64,000 nucleotides of DNA from Rhizobium sp. Q54 (GCA_943328505.2 CALQAH020000001.1:161057-225056), one strand, 5' to 3'; positions 7,813 to 17,706 are shown, counted from the first letter of the stretch. Notes: generated by a model not told the origin, from the sequence alone. Program-made: numbers and translations.

Positions 7813-9354
7813 TTACATTTTCATCAACCAGTTTCTCATGGAAACTTCATCATTGATGATTGTTTTTAAATCTTCAATTTTTACACGGTCTTGTTTCATA
7901 GTGTCTCGGTGACGTATGGTAACCGTTTGATCTTCCAAAGTTTGATGGTCTACAGTTATACAAAATGGTGTTCCTAAGGCATCTTGTCTTCTATAGCGTC
8001 TTCCAACGGCATCTTTTTCATCATAGGAAACATTAAAATCCCATTTTAATTCTTCAATTATAGTTTGTGCTACTTCGGGCAATCCATCTTTTTTAACCAA
8101 TGGTAAAACCGCAGCTTTTGTTGGTGCTAAAACACTTGGCAAACGTAAAACTGTTCTTGTAGAACCATCTTCCAACATTTCTTCACAAAGTGAATTAGAG
8201 AAAACTGCCAAAAACATTCGGTCCAACCCAACAGAGGTTTCTACAACATAAGGAACATAATTCGAGTTAGTTTCAGTATCAAAATATTGTAATTTTTTAC
8301 CTGAAAATTGTTCGTGGGCTTTTAAATCGAAATCGGTTCTCGAGTGAATTCCTTCTAATTCTTTGAATCCAAAAGGGAAATTAAATTCTATATCTGCTGC
8401 AGCGTTCGCATAATGAGCAAGCTTCTCATGATCATGGAAACGATAGTTTGAGGCGCCTAATCCTAATGATAAATGCCAGTTCAAACGAGTGGTTTTCCAG
8501 TATTCGTACCATTTCATTTCTTCGCCTGGTTTTACAAAAAATTGCATTTCCATTTGTTCAAATTCGCGCATACGGAAGATAAATTGTCTTGCAACGATTT
8601 CGTTTCTAAAGGCTTTTCCTGTTTGGGCGATTCCAAAAGGAATTTTCATTCTTCCTGTTTTTTGAACATTTAAGAAATTTACAAAAATTCCTTGAGCCGT
8701 TTCGGGACGCAAGTACAAATCCATAGCAGTATCAGCCGAAGCACCGAGTTTTGTGCCAAACATCAAATTAAATTGACGCACTTCGGTCCAATTTCGCGAA
8801 CCTGTTTCTGGATCCGCAATTTCTAATTCATCAATCAGTGCTTTTACATCTTCTAAATCACCATTTCCCAGAGATTGTCCCATTCTTTCGAGTATTTCTC
8901 TTTCTTTGGCAAGATATTCCATCACACGAGGATTGGTAGTTTTGTATTGTGCTTCGTCAAATGAATCACCAAAACGTTCTCGTGCTTTTTCGATTTCTTT
9001 TTTTGCTTTTAGATTTAATTTTTCGGCATAATCCTCAATTAAAACATCGGCTCTGTATCTTTTTTTGGAATCTTTATTGTCAATCAATGGATCGTTGAAG
9101 GCATCAACGTGACCCGAGGCTTTCCATGTAGTTGGATGCATTAAAATTGCAGCGTCAAGCCCTACAATGTTTTCGTGCATTTGAACCATGGCTTTCCACC
9201 AATATTCTCTTATATTTTTTTTTAATTCCACACCGTTTTGAGCATAATCATACACTGCGCTCAAACCATCGTATATTTCGCTTGACGGAAAAATAAATCC
9301 GTACTCTTTTGCATGCGAAACTACATTCTTAAATAAATCTTCTTGTTTTGCCAT
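7813..9354 (-). CDS. glyQS: Glycine--tRNA ligase, single-chain type
   Basis: 513 aa class II synthetase of the eukaryote-like alpha2 type, expected in Bacteroidota. Recognisable parts are the N-terminal GFIFPSSEIYDG motif, WKASGHVDAFNDP, class II motif 2 region (GIAQTGKAFRNEI...FRMREFEQMEMQFF), motif 3 (ETSVGLDRMFLAV) and the anticodon-binding domain (RRYRRQDALGTPFCITVD). It charges tRNA-Gly with glycine in the cytosol. A TAnnTTTG box lies immediately upstream of the ATG, suggesting a nearly leaderless mRNA. It ends at a strong hairpin terminator. Confidence 0.97.
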   Translation of the reverse strand: MAKQEDLFKNVVSHAKEYGFIFPSSEIYDGLSAVYDYAQNGVELKKNIREYWWKAMVQMHENIVGLDAAILMHPTTWKASGHVDAFNDPLIDNKDSKKRYRADVLIEDYAEKLNLKAKKEIEKARERFGDSFDEAQYKTTNPRVMEYLAKEREILERMGQSLGNGDLEDVKALIDELEIADPETGSRNWTEVRQFNLMFGTKLGASADTAMDLYLRPETAQGIFVNFLNVQKTGRMKIPFGIAQTGKAFRNEIVARQFIFRMREFEQMEMQFFVKPGEEMKWYEYWKTTRLNWHLSLGLGASNYRFHDHEKLAHYANAAADIEFNFPFGFKELEGIHSRTDFDLKAHEQFSGKKLQYFDTETNSNYVPYVVETSVGLDRMFLAVFSNSLCEEMLEDGSTRTVLRLPSVLAPTKAAVLPLVKKDGLPEVAQTIIEELKWDFNVSYDEKDAVGRRYRRQDALGTPFCITVDHQTLEDQTVTIRHRDTMKQDRVKIEDLKTIINDEVSMRNWLMKM

Positions 9355-9358
9355 GCTG

Positions 9359-9366
9359 CAAAAATA
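9359..9366 (-). promoter_or_regulatory. -7 box of glyQS promoter
   Basis: On the minus strand TATTTTTG fits TAnnTTTG and ends 5 nt before the glyQS ATG, which implies little or no 5' leader. No clear -33 TTG was found. Confidence 0.45.
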
Positions 9367-9448
9367 TAAAAAGGGATTTTAAAAAAGGAATTAAAAATAC
9401 ATTTGTATTCGTATTTTTTATACTTTTATGTAAGAAATAGCTGTTTAT

Positions 9449-10132
9449 ATGTTTAAAAGTCTGCTTAATTTGTTTTTCCCGAAGTCATGTGCTGGTTGTC
9501 ATTCGTTTTTATTAAAAAATGAAATAGTAATTTGCACAACTTGTCGGCATGAAATTCCACAAACCAATCATCATAAAAACAATACTAATGAAACCATGCA
9601 AAAGTTTTACGGTAAGATTCCTCTAGAGTTTGCAGCGTCTCTTTTATATTACCATAAAAAAGGAATAGTTCAGGAAATGATTCATAAATTGAAGTATAAA
9701 GGACATGAAGAAATTGGAGAAACTCTCGGGCATTGGTATTCAGAAGAGCTTAAAAATGTAAGTGAATTTAAAACCATTGATATGATAATTCCTGTTCCAT
9801 TACACCAAAAAAAATTTAAAGAACGCGGATATAATCAAGTGACAATGTTTGGAAAATCATTATCAATCGGGTTACAAATTCCTTTTGTTGACAGTGTTTT
9901 AGTTCGGAATGTATATTCTAAAACACAAACTCGAAAAAACCTCTTAGGAAGAACTGATGTTATTGAAAATATTTTTGATGTAGTCTATTCCGAAATTCAC
10001 CACAACAAACATTTTCTACTCATTGATGATGTGATTACAACGGGTTCAACTTTGGAAGCTTGTAGTCGCGCGTTGTTAAAAATTCCAGGAGCAAAAATCA
10101 GTGTAGTCAGTATGGCAATAACCCATAATTGA
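9449..10132 (+). CDS. ComF family phosphoribosyltransferase-like protein
   Basis: 227 aa. It has an N-terminal zinc-ribbon with paired cysteines (CAGCH and CTTCRHE), then a type I phosphoribosyltransferase fold with the PRPP loop LLIDDVITTGSTLEAC near the C-terminus. Homologues are needed for DNA uptake in naturally competent bacteria (ComF/GntX); in other species the role is unclear. It is monocistronic and divergent from glyQS. The ATG at 9449 gives the normal family start (MFKSLLNLFFPKSCAGC). Confidence 0.88.
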   Translation: MFKSLLNLFFPKSCAGCHSFLLKNEIVICTTCRHEIPQTNHHKNNTNETMQKFYGKIPLEFAASLLYYHKKGIVQEMIHKLKYKGHEEIGETLGHWYSEELKNVSEFKTIDMIIPVPLHQKKFKERGYNQVTMFGKSLSIGLQIPFVDSVLVRNVYSKTQTRKNLLGRTDVIENIFDVVYSEIHHNKHFLLIDDVITTGSTLEACSRALLKIPGAKISVVSMAITHN

Positions 10133-10208
10133 TTTTAGTTAATAAACCTTAAAAACATTTCGTTTCCACTAAATATAATTGTTATTTTGTGCTTTGAAAA
10201 ATAGCGAT

Positions 10209-11810
10209 ATGCAAAAGAATTATCTTAAATATTTTTTTATTTTACTGATTACTTTAACGGTTGGTTGTGCTAAACGAGGTACTATAACAGGTGGTGCTAA
10301 AGACACCATAGCACCAGTTTTAACCACTAGTTTTCCGAAAAACAGGACTGTTAATTTTAATGACAAACAATTCAAATTGGTTTTTGATGAATATGTTAAA
10401 GTTAAAAATGCTAATAAACAATTAATAGTTTCCCCGCCATTAAAATACCCGCCAGAAATATTGCCCTATACAGCGAGTAAAACGTTGACTGTAAAACTGA
10501 AAGACACCTTACTTCCGAATACAACTTATAGTTTTAATTTTGGACAAAGTATTGAAGATTATAATGAAAACAATCCTTATTCACAGTTTAAATATGTTTT
10601 TTCTACAGGTGCTTTTATTGACTCATTAAGTTTGAATGTAAAAATTAAAGATGCTATTGAAAAAAAACCAGATGCTTTTGTTTCTGTGATGCTCTACGAA
10701 GTGAATGACACGTTTAACGATTCTACTATTTACAAGGAATTGCCTAGATACATTACTAATACTTTAGACAGTTTAAAATTGGTAAAAATTGAAAACATCA
10801 AAGCTGGGAAGTATCTTTTAATTGCTTTGAAGGACAATGGGAACAATAAATTTAATCCGAAAACCGATAAGATTGGTTTTCAAAAACAATATATAACCAT
10901 TCCTAACGATACTGTTTTTGAAGTAGAATTATTCAAAGAAAAACTGCCTTTTAAAGCAATAAAACCTACTCAAATAGCGGCTAGTAGAATGATAATGGGT
11001 TATGAAGGCAATCCTAAAAATGTAAAAGTTGTTGTTAAAAATGGTGCCGAAATTATTCCTTCTCTTGTAACTCAATTTCCGAAGAAAGATTCGGTTCAAG
11101 TTTGGTTCAAACCTGTAAAAGTAGATTCATTACAAGTTGCAGTTCAGAAAGATACTTTTGTAAAAGACTTTATGGTTGCAATCAAAAAACAAAAAGCGGA
11201 CACTATTGCTTTGAGTTCTAATTATACTGGAAACATTCCGTTGAGAGAGCGTTTTACTTTGAATAGCGGAATTCCTCTTGTGAAATTTGATAAAACTAAA
11301 ATGAGTATTGTCAATAAAGATTCGATTGCAGTTCCATTTGAAACAGAGTATGATGAATTTGAACAAAAATTGATTTTTAATTTCGTAAAAGAACCTCTTG
11401 AAAAATATAAAATTAAACTTTTGCCGAATGCGTTAGTTGACTTTTATGATACACCAAACGATACTTTATCGTATAGAATAACCACTAAAAATACTTCAGA
11501 TTATGGCAATTTGAAAGTGACTTTAGAAAATGTAAAAAGGTTTCCAATTGTAGTGGAATTAACCGATAAAGATGGAAAAGTAAAAGCAACCGCCTATTCA
11601 GATACCAATCCTATTATTGAGTTTTTGGCTTTAGAACCAAATATTTATACGCTAAGAATTATTTACGATGACAATAAAAATAAAGAGTGGGACACTGGAA
11701 GTTATATGGAAAAAAGACAATCGGAAGAAGTGATTTATTTCCCAGAAGAAATTGATGTTCGAGACAATTGGGATGTTATAGAAACATTCAATTTACAGAG
11801 GACAAAGTAA
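10209..11810 (+). CDS. Lipoprotein with bacterial Ig-like (Big_5-type) domain
   Basis: 533 aa from the ATG at 10209. The ORF track starts ten codons earlier, but MQKNYLKYFFILLITLTVGC is a proper lipoprotein signal with lipobox TVGC. Next come GGAKDTIAPVLTTSFPKNRTVNF and FDEYVKVKN, typical of the Ig-like domain at the start of a family of long Bacteroidota surface lipoproteins, then repeated beta-rich segments. It is probably exported to the outer membrane. The function is unknown. Its stop is 3 bp from the convergent amidase-like gene. Confidence 0.8.
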   Translation: MQKNYLKYFFILLITLTVGCAKRGTITGGAKDTIAPVLTTSFPKNRTVNFNDKQFKLVFDEYVKVKNANKQLIVSPPLKYPPEILPYTASKTLTVKLKDTLLPNTTYSFNFGQSIEDYNENNPYSQFKYVFSTGAFIDSLSLNVKIKDAIEKKPDAFVSVMLYEVNDTFNDSTIYKELPRYITNTLDSLKLVKIENIKAGKYLLIALKDNGNNKFNPKTDKIGFQKQYITIPNDTVFEVELFKEKLPFKAIKPTQIAASRMIMGYEGNPKNVKVVVKNGAEIIPSLVTQFPKKDSVQVWFKPVKVDSLQVAVQKDTFVKDFMVAIKKQKADTIALSSNYTGNIPLRERFTLNSGIPLVKFDKTKMSIVNKDSIAVPFETEYDEFEQKLIFNFVKEPLEKYKIKLLPNALVDFYDTPNDTLSYRITTKNTSDYGNLKVTLENVKRFPIVVELTDKDGKVKATAYSDTNPIIEFLALEPNIYTLRIIYDDNKNKEWDTGSYMEKRQSEEVIYFPEEIDVRDNWDVIETFNLQRTK

Positions 11811-11813
11811 GGT

Positions 11814-12578
11814 TTAAGAAATCGTAAATTTGTCTCTATCAGTAAGAAATGCTAACTTTTTTCTAGTTTCCAATACTTGTTCTTTGTTTAAATGTACTAT
11901 AAATATACCTTCGCTTTGTTGAGGTTCGAGCAGGTAATTTCCAAGAAAATCAACCGCTTGAGAATGTCCAATATAGTCATGTTTATTAGCATCCGTCCCA
12001 ATTCGGTTCACGCCAATGACATAACACATGTTTTCCACAGCACGCGCTTTTAAAAGAATATCCCAAGCGTTTATTCGCGGTTTTGGCCAGTTGGCAACAT
12101 AAAGCAAAACATCATAGTCTTCAACATTTCTAGCAAATACAGGAAAACGTAAATCATAGCAAACGAGTGGGCAAATCTTAAAACCTTTATACTCTACAAT
12201 TAGTTTTTGCGTTCCTGATGTATACACTTTGTCCTCGCCAGCTAGGGTAAATAAATGTCTTTTGTCATAATGTTGGATTTCCCCTGTTGGAAACACAAAA
12301 ACCAACCGGTTGTAATAATTCTCATTTTCGGTAATGACCAAACTTCCTATAATCGCACAGTTTTTAGCTTTCGCCATATGTTGCAGCCACAAAATCGTTT
12401 CGCCTTGCATCGTTTCTGCAACCTTTTGTGGATTCATGGTAAAACCTGAAGAAAACATTTCGGGAAGCACAATTAAATCAACTTCTTCCATAAAGCCTGT
12501 GATTTTTTGTGCTAAATGGCTTCGGTTTTCAATTGGGTTTTCCCAAGTTAGTGACGTTTGTATTAAGGCTATTTTCAT
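11814..12578 (-). CDS. Nitrilase-superfamily amidohydrolase (omega-amidase / YafV-like)
   Basis: 254 aa. The Glu-Lys-Cys triad is visible: E in VLPEMFSSGF, K in HYDKRHLF and C in PLVCYDLRFPVF. Overall length and the RVGTDAN-like VNRIGTDANKHDYIGHS segment match the omega-amidase group that hydrolyses 2-oxoglutaramate, a damaged-metabolite repair reaction. It is cytosolic. The downstream neighbour on the same strand is the Ig-like lipoprotein, convergent. Substrate specificity is inferred from the subfamily only. Confidence 0.88.
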   Translation of the reverse strand: MKIALIQTSLTWENPIENRSHLAQKITGFMEEVDLIVLPEMFSSGFTMNPQKVAETMQGETILWLQHMAKAKNCAIIGSLVITENENYYNRLVFVFPTGEIQHYDKRHLFTLAGEDKVYTSGTQKLIVEYKGFKICPLVCYDLRFPVFARNVEDYDVLLYVANWPKPRINAWDILLKARAVENMCYVIGVNRIGTDANKHDYIGHSQAVDFLGNYLLEPQQSEGIFIVHLNKEQVLETRKKLAFLTDRDKFTIS

Positions 12579-12625
12579 ATTTGTTTCACAGAGATTCTAG
12601 AAGAAATAAGTAGATTCACACAGTT

Positions 12626-15475
12626 TTATTTTACAGTTATTTCATCAACAAAGATAAAAGCATCGCCACCAGCACCTTGGTGCCATTCTGGGAGTTTGCC
12701 AAAATTATGCGCAATCACTTTTACAAATTTTGCGGTAATTGGATTGTCCGGATTAAATGAAAAATCACGAATTTTATTTTCATAATCTTTTGCTTCAACC
12801 GAGTTTTCAATGGTTTTTAGTAAAGTAAAATTGATATTGTCGTTGGAAATGTAATAGTCCACTTGGGTTGGCATTAAAATCCACGAACGCGTGTCTTGTA
12901 AAAAATTAGCATGAAATTCACTTATGGCTTTTTCTTTTTGCAAATCTACTACACATTCAAAATCCTGACTTTGATAACCTTGCCAATCGCCTTTACGCCA
13001 GTTGGTTGTGCCGAATATTCCATCTAACAAACCATCTGGTCCGCCAGCATGATATTGTGGGTTGTAGGTTGATTTGATGTTAATGGTGTAATTGTTGGGT
13101 TTTTTGAAGAAAGTGGCTGAAACAACAGTGCTTTCTTGGTTTTCATTTTTAATTTTAGTCAGAATTTCTGAAGTTATATCTATTGTTATTGGACTTTTAA
13201 ATAAAATCCAGTCTTTATCTTTTCTATCATCAAATTCATTTTTAATCCAATAGTAGATTTTGTCAGTTGGATTTTGAGATACAATTTCAATAGTCATCTT
13301 CTCCATAAACGATTTGCTTTCTGCTTGAATTACCGGAACGGGAATGATTTTTCTCTCTTTTTTATACTCTGAATCTAAAACCATTGTGGAAGGATCTCCG
13401 CTAAAAAACCATAATTCTAGTTTTGATGTTTTTTCTAAAATAGTTCTAAAAGTATTATTTTCAAAATTCACTTTTACTCTTGTAAAATTAGGTTTTGAAT
13501 AGCTCCACCCTTTTTGTCCTGGCGTCACCGCATAAATCCCCATCGAACTCAAAACATACCAAGCACTCATTTGTCCGCAGTCTTCATTACCAATTAATCC
13601 GTCGGGTGTGTTTTTATAAAAGTTATCTAAAATATAATGCACTTTTTCGGTCGTCTTTTCTGGCTTGCCAACATAATTATACAGATAAGCCATGTGATGG
13701 CTTGGTTCGTTTCCATGAGCGTATTGCCCAATTAAACCCGTAACATCAGCTTGTTCACGCCCCGTAGTTTTGCTTTCGGAGTTAAACATTTCGTCGAGTT
13801 TGGCTTCAAATTTTGTATTGCCTCCATACGCATCAATCATTCCTTGAATATCTTGCGGTACAAAAAAGGAGTATTGCCAACTGTTTCCCTCAGTAAAATT
13901 ATTGTTGATTTCTTTGGCATCAAAGGGTTTGTCCCAACCGCCGTTTTTCTTTGGACGCATAAAACCCGTGTTCCAATCAAAAACGTTTCTCCAATTTTCA
14001 GAGCGTTTAATAAAATAATTAAAATCATTTGGTTTTTTTAATAGTTGAGCCATTTGTGCAATACACCAATCATCATAAGCATATTCTAAGGTTTTGGAAA
14101 CGCTTTCGTGTTCGTCATCCATAGAGATAAAACCTTGTCTTTTGTAGGCATCCAATCCTAAATGGTCTAACATTGCACTGTGTTTAGAAGCGATAAAAGC
14201 TTTTTCGTAATCAAACCCTTTGATGCCTTTTGCCATTGCATCAGCCATTACCGAAACCGAATGATAGCCAATCATGCAATCGGTTTCATTGCTCGCCAAT
14301 TCCCAAACGGGTAATCTTCCGCCTTGCTCATATTGCTTGAGAAAAGTGTTAATGAAATCGGCAGTCCGTTTTTTATCAATCAAAGTATAGAGTGGATGTG
14401 CCGCTCTAAATGTATCCCAAAGTGAGAAAACAGTATAATAATCGAAACCTTCTCCTTCATGCACTTTGTTGTCTCTTCCTCGGTATTTGCCGTCAATATC
14501 TTGGGCAATATTGGGTTGCATCATGGTGTGATATAACGCGGTGTAGAATATCGCAAGTTTATCTTTATCAGTTTCTGTAATTTGCTTCGCCTGTTCGCTG
14601 TCGCTCAGGTCAATTTTGGAAAGTTCTTTGTCCCAAAGTTGCTCGGCATTTTGTTGTGTTTTTTTGAAATCCCAATCTTTAATTTCGGACATGTTTAGTT
14701 TTGCACCTTCATAACTTGTTGGCGAAAGAGACACTTTTACCAAAATCTTCTCCCCTTTTTTTACTTGTTTAGAAAAACTCAATGCCAATTGCGATCCAGT
14801 GAAATAAGTGTCGGTGACTTTTGCAGGAGCAAAACCATTATTTCTAACATTTGTTATTTTCATAGGAACATTAAACTCAATTCTTGAATACACATATTGG
14901 TCTTTTGCCCAAGCTTCACTTCTTCTCAATATTTCAATGGTTTTAGCATCGATAATCCGAACATCGCCAGATAATAATAAATCACGATGATTTAAGTCGA
15001 GTACAATATTGGCTTGACCTGCTTTATTGAAAGTATATTCGTGAAAACCAACACGAGTAGAAGCCGTTAAAGCTACATCAATATTGTGTTTGTTTAATTT
15101 TACAGCGTAAAATCCTGCTGTAGATTTTTCTGTAGCATGAGAAAATGAAGAAGCATAATCGGGTGGATTTAAAGTGGGTTCTCCAAGAGTTGGCATCAAC
15201 ATGATATCACCATAATCGGAACAACCTGTTCCATTTAAATGCGTGTGTGAAAAACCATAAATAATTGCATCGTCATAATGATAACCGGAACAGCCATCCC
15301 AACTTCCATCAATTCTTGTATCAGGGGAAAGTTGCACCATTCCAAAAGGAGTCGTTGCGCCAGGAAAAGTATGCCCATGCCCACCAGTTCCAATCATTGG
15401 ATTGACATATTTATGAAAGTTTTGTGACGTTGCTAGTAGAGAAAATAAAAATAAAGATGAAAACAATTTTTTCAT
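12626..15475 (-). CDS. Secreted GH92 alpha-mannosidase with C-terminal carbohydrate-binding modules
   Basis: 949 aa with an N-terminal signal peptide (ends LLATSQ). The GH92 hallmark regions are YVNPMIGTGGHGHTFPGAT, QLSPDTRIDGSWDGCSGYHY, FSLWDTFRAAHPLYTL and NEDCGQMSAWYVLSSMGIY. Family members are calcium-dependent exo-alpha-mannosidases. Residues about 740-950 add a chitobiase-C-like strand region and an F5/8-type (CBM32-like) module (TQVDYYISNDNINF). It probably trims mannose from host or fungal glycans at the cell surface. No SusC/D pair is adjacent, so it is not in an obvious utilisation locus. Confidence 0.93.
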   Translation of the reverse strand: MKKLFSSLFLFSLLATSQNFHKYVNPMIGTGGHGHTFPGATTPFGMVQLSPDTRIDGSWDGCSGYHYDDAIIYGFSHTHLNGTGCSDYGDIMLMPTLGEPTLNPPDYASSFSHATEKSTAGFYAVKLNKHNIDVALTASTRVGFHEYTFNKAGQANIVLDLNHRDLLLSGDVRIIDAKTIEILRRSEAWAKDQYVYSRIEFNVPMKITNVRNNGFAPAKVTDTYFTGSQLALSFSKQVKKGEKILVKVSLSPTSYEGAKLNMSEIKDWDFKKTQQNAEQLWDKELSKIDLSDSEQAKQITETDKDKLAIFYTALYHTMMQPNIAQDIDGKYRGRDNKVHEGEGFDYYTVFSLWDTFRAAHPLYTLIDKKRTADFINTFLKQYEQGGRLPVWELASNETDCMIGYHSVSVMADAMAKGIKGFDYEKAFIASKHSAMLDHLGLDAYKRQGFISMDDEHESVSKTLEYAYDDWCIAQMAQLLKKPNDFNYFIKRSENWRNVFDWNTGFMRPKKNGGWDKPFDAKEINNNFTEGNSWQYSFFVPQDIQGMIDAYGGNTKFEAKLDEMFNSESKTTGREQADVTGLIGQYAHGNEPSHHMAYLYNYVGKPEKTTEKVHYILDNFYKNTPDGLIGNEDCGQMSAWYVLSSMGIYAVTPGQKGWSYSKPNFTRVKVNFENNTFRTILEKTSKLELWFFSGDPSTMVLDSEYKKERKIIPVPVIQAESKSFMEKMTIEIVSQNPTDKIYYWIKNEFDDRKDKDWILFKSPITIDITSEILTKIKNENQESTVVSATFFKKPNNYTINIKSTYNPQYHAGGPDGLLDGIFGTTNWRKGDWQGYQSQDFECVVDLQKEKAISEFHANFLQDTRSWILMPTQVDYYISNDNINFTLLKTIENSVEAKDYENKIRDFSFNPDNPITAKFVKVIAHNFGKLPEWHQGAGGDAFIFVDEITVK

Positions 15476-15585
15476 TAGGATGTTATATTAATGATACTAA
15501 AATGATGCGGTTTAGAAAGTAAAAATAATTAATTAAACACTTATAAACGAGTTATGTTTCCAGTTTTTATTTTGGTTTGATTTTA

Positions 15586-15626
15586 AACAAAAAAAATCCC
15601 GATTACAATAAATGTGTAATCGGGAT
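15586..15626 (-). terminator. Intrinsic terminator of the prs-rplY operon
   Basis: TCCCGATTACA (15597-15607) pairs perfectly with TGTAATCGGGA (15615-15625). On the minus strand it is followed by a run of seven T. Confidence 0.9.
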
Positions 15627-15669
15627 AAAGTAGTGTGGATAATTTTCTTTTTATTAAATAGAAAGAGAA

Positions 15670-16275
15670 TTATTTTTTCTTTTTTGCTCCACCTTTTTCT
15701 GCTTTTGCTGCTTCTTGAGCTGCTTTCATAGCGGCACGAGAAATCTTAACTTGGCAAACAACAGTATTGTCTGGGTGCATTAATTTGAAATTTTTTGTAG
15801 GCAATTTTGTTACATACAATTTATTTCCCATTTGCAATTCAGAGATGTTCGCTTCAACAAAATCAGGTAAGTTTTTTGGTAAAGCTTTAACTTTTAATCT
15901 TCTTTGATTAAGATTTAAAACACCTCCTAATAATACTCCTGGAGATGTTCCAACAATATTTACAGGAACTTCCATAATAATTTCTTTGTCTTCACTTAAT
16001 TGGAAGAAATCAATGTGTAAGATTCCGTCTGAAATTGGGTGAAACTGAATGTCTTGAAGTACTGCATTGTAGCTATCTTTACCTAATTCAATCGCAACAG
16101 TGTGTGCGTTTGGAGTGTAAACCAAGCTTTTGAATGCTTTTTCTTCTGCTGCAAAATGAACTGGTTGATTTCCTCCGTAAATAACGCAAGGAACCATTCC
16201 AGCATTACGTAAGGCTTTAGTCGCAACTTTGCCTACGCTTTCTCTTTGTGATCCTTTAATTGTAATCGATTTCAT
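15670..16275 (-). CDS. rplY: 50S ribosomal protein L25 (CTC-type)
   Basis: 201 aa, the long CTC/TL5 form. It has an N-terminal 5S-rRNA-binding L25 domain ([28 protein letters not shown]) and a C-terminal beta domain (about 95-180), then an Ala/Lys tail ([12 protein letters not shown]) common in Bacteroidota. It binds 5S rRNA in the large subunit. It follows prs by about 30 bp, the usual operon pair, and is followed by a strong terminator. Confidence 0.96.
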   Translation of the reverse strand: MKSITIKGSQRESVGKVATKALRNAGMVPCVIYGGNQPVHFAAEEKAFKSLVYTPNAHTVAIELGKDSYNAVLQDIQFHPISDGILHIDFFQLSEDKEIIMEVPVNIVGTSPGVLLGGVLNLNQRRLKVKALPKNLPDFVEANISELQMGNKLYVTKLPTKNFKLMHPDNTVVCQVKISRAAMKAAQEAAKAEKGGAKKKK

Positions 16276-16305
16276 TGTAAAAATATATAGTTAATAATTA
16301 AAATT

Positions 16306-17247
16306 CTACATTAAAAATTTTCCACTAATGGAATTGTTGTGTTGCACCATGTGCATAACTTCTGCAAAAAGAGGCGCACAACTCACCACTCTTATTTTGT
16401 TTGATTGTTTCTTCAACGGAATAGAATCGGTTACAATTAATTCCAATAATTTTGAATTTTCAATCTTTTCATAAGCATCACCTGATAAAATCGCGTGCGT
16501 ACAAATTGCTCTAACGCTCAATGCCCCTTTTTCGATCATTAGGTCGGCAGCTTTTGCAAGCGTTCCGCCGGTGTCAATCATATCATCAACAAGAACAACA
16601 TGTCGCCCTTTTACTTCTCCGATTAATTCCATTGTATCAATTACATTGGCAATTTTTCGTTGTTTGTAACAAATTACTACATCCGATTCTAAAAATTTAG
16701 AATACGCATAGGCTCTTTTTGAACCTCCCATATCAGGAGAGGCAATGGTTAGATTTGCTAAATTCAAACTTTTCACATAAGGCAAAAAGATGGTTGAAGC
16801 AAATAAATGGTCCACTGGTTTTTCAAAAAAACCTTGAATTTGATCTGCATGCAAATCCATTGTCATGATTCGAGTAGCTCCGGCTGTTTCCAATAGTTTT
16901 GCAACTAATTTAGCTCCAATCGGTACTCTAGGTTTGTCTTTTCTGTCTTGTCTTGCCCATCCAAAATAAGGGATAACGGCTGTTACGTGACGTGCAGATG
17001 CTCTTTTAGCCGCATCAATCATCAATAACAATTCCATTAAGTTATCGGCACTTGGAAAAGTGGAACAAACAATAAAAACGCGCAATCCTCTAATAGATTC
17101 CTCATAAGAGGGTTGAAACTCACCATCACTATATTTTGAAAACGTAACTTTACCTAGCGGAACACCATAGATTTCGGCCATCTGTTCGGCTAGATATACA
17201 CTTTGGGAACACGCAAATATTTTTGCTTCTGGTTCTTGATGTGACAT
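16306..17247 (-). CDS. prs: Ribose-phosphate pyrophosphokinase
   Basis: 313 aa. Makes PRPP from ribose 5-phosphate and ATP for nucleotide, His and Trp synthesis. Seen are the flexible-loop FGWARQDRKDKPR, MDLHADQIQGFF, the PRPP-binding VLVDDMIDTGGTLAKAA and the ribose-5-phosphate loop. It is cytosolic, first gene of the prs-rplY operon. A TAAATTTG box at 17369-17376 (minus strand) suggests a leader of about 120 nt containing a CTCGTT/AACGAG hairpin, longer than usual here, so leader control is possible. Confidence 0.96.
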   Translation of the reverse strand: MSHQEPEAKIFACSQSVYLAEQMAEIYGVPLGKVTFSKYSDGEFQPSYEESIRGLRVFIVCSTFPSADNLMELLLMIDAAKRASARHVTAVIPYFGWARQDRKDKPRVPIGAKLVAKLLETAGATRIMTMDLHADQIQGFFEKPVDHLFASTIFLPYVKSLNLANLTIASPDMGGSKRAYAYSKFLESDVVICYKQRKIANVIDTMELIGEVKGRHVVLVDDMIDTGGTLAKAADLMIEKGALSVRAICTHAILSGDAYEKIENSKLLELIVTDSIPLKKQSNKIRVVSCAPLFAEVMHMVQHNNSISGKFLM

Positions 17248-17376
17248 TGTACTGTGTTGTTTTTACGCCGCTCCGCTTGATACAATTTGGCTTTGTCTTT
17301 TGTCTAAGCTTGGTGTATATAAACGCCTCGGGTGTAGTTAGTTAGTTGTGTCTCGTTTTAACGAGGTGCAAATTTA
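17248..17376 (-). promoter_or_regulatory. prs leader and -7 promoter box
   Basis: TAAATTTG on the minus strand (17369-17376) fits the Bacteroidota -7 box. Just downstream the transcript would contain the palindrome CTCGTTTTAACGAG (17353-17366), then GTTAGTTAGTT-type repeats before the prs ATG at 17247. Together with the tRNA-Leu upstream region it fills the 346-base gap before 17594. Confidence 0.45.
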
Positions 17377-17441
17377 GAAATTTAATCCGACTCTGAAAGG
17401 ATATTTTCAAGTATTTTTTTAGAATATGAATTTTAATTTTT

Positions 17442-17449
17442 TACATTTG
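17442..17449 (+). promoter_or_regulatory. -7 box upstream of tRNA-Leu
   Basis: TACATTTG matches TAnnTTTG. It lies about 145 nt before the tRNA 5' end. The intervening leader holds a 12-nt copy of the tRNA start (GCCCGAATGGCG) at 17529-17540. Confidence 0.45.
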
Positions 17450-17593
17450 CACCGTGTTCAAAAACAAGCACTATTTTTTATTGCATGTTTAACGCGATAA
17501 ATCAACTGTTGTTGATTTTGTCTGTCAAGCCCGAATGGCGATACCTTTAAATAATTTTTTCTAAAAATTAAAAAAAGAAAGTCATTCTTTAAT

Positions 17594-17673
17594 GCCCGAA
17601 TGGCGGAATTGGTAGACGCGCTGGTCTCAAACACCTGTGGGAAACCGTGCCGGTTCGACTCCGGCTTCGGGTA
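17594..17673 (+). tRNA. tRNA-Leu (CAA anticodon)
   Basis: 80 nt. The acceptor GCCCGAA pairs with TTCGGGT, the D-arm is GGCGGAATTGGTAGACGCGC, the anticodon arm CTGGT-CTCAAAC-ACCTG has anticodon CAA, there is a short variable arm and the T-arm is GCCGG-TTCGACT-CCGGC. CCA is not encoded. The class II layout with a variable arm and the Leu-type D-loop support leucine. A hairpin terminator follows at once. Confidence 0.93.
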
Positions 17674-17678
17674 CATGA

Positions 17679-17706
17679 AACCTCTCAGAAATGAGAGGTT
17701 TTTTTT
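17679..17706 (+). terminator. Intrinsic terminator of tRNA-Leu
   Basis: AACCTCTCA / TGAGAGGTT perfect stem with a four-base loop and a T tract. Confidence 0.9.

Noticed and set aside
17458-17676. 72-aa minus-strand ORF (MYPKPESNRHGFPQ...)
   Set aside because: It is the antisense of tRNA-Leu and its leader, a well-known false ORF type.
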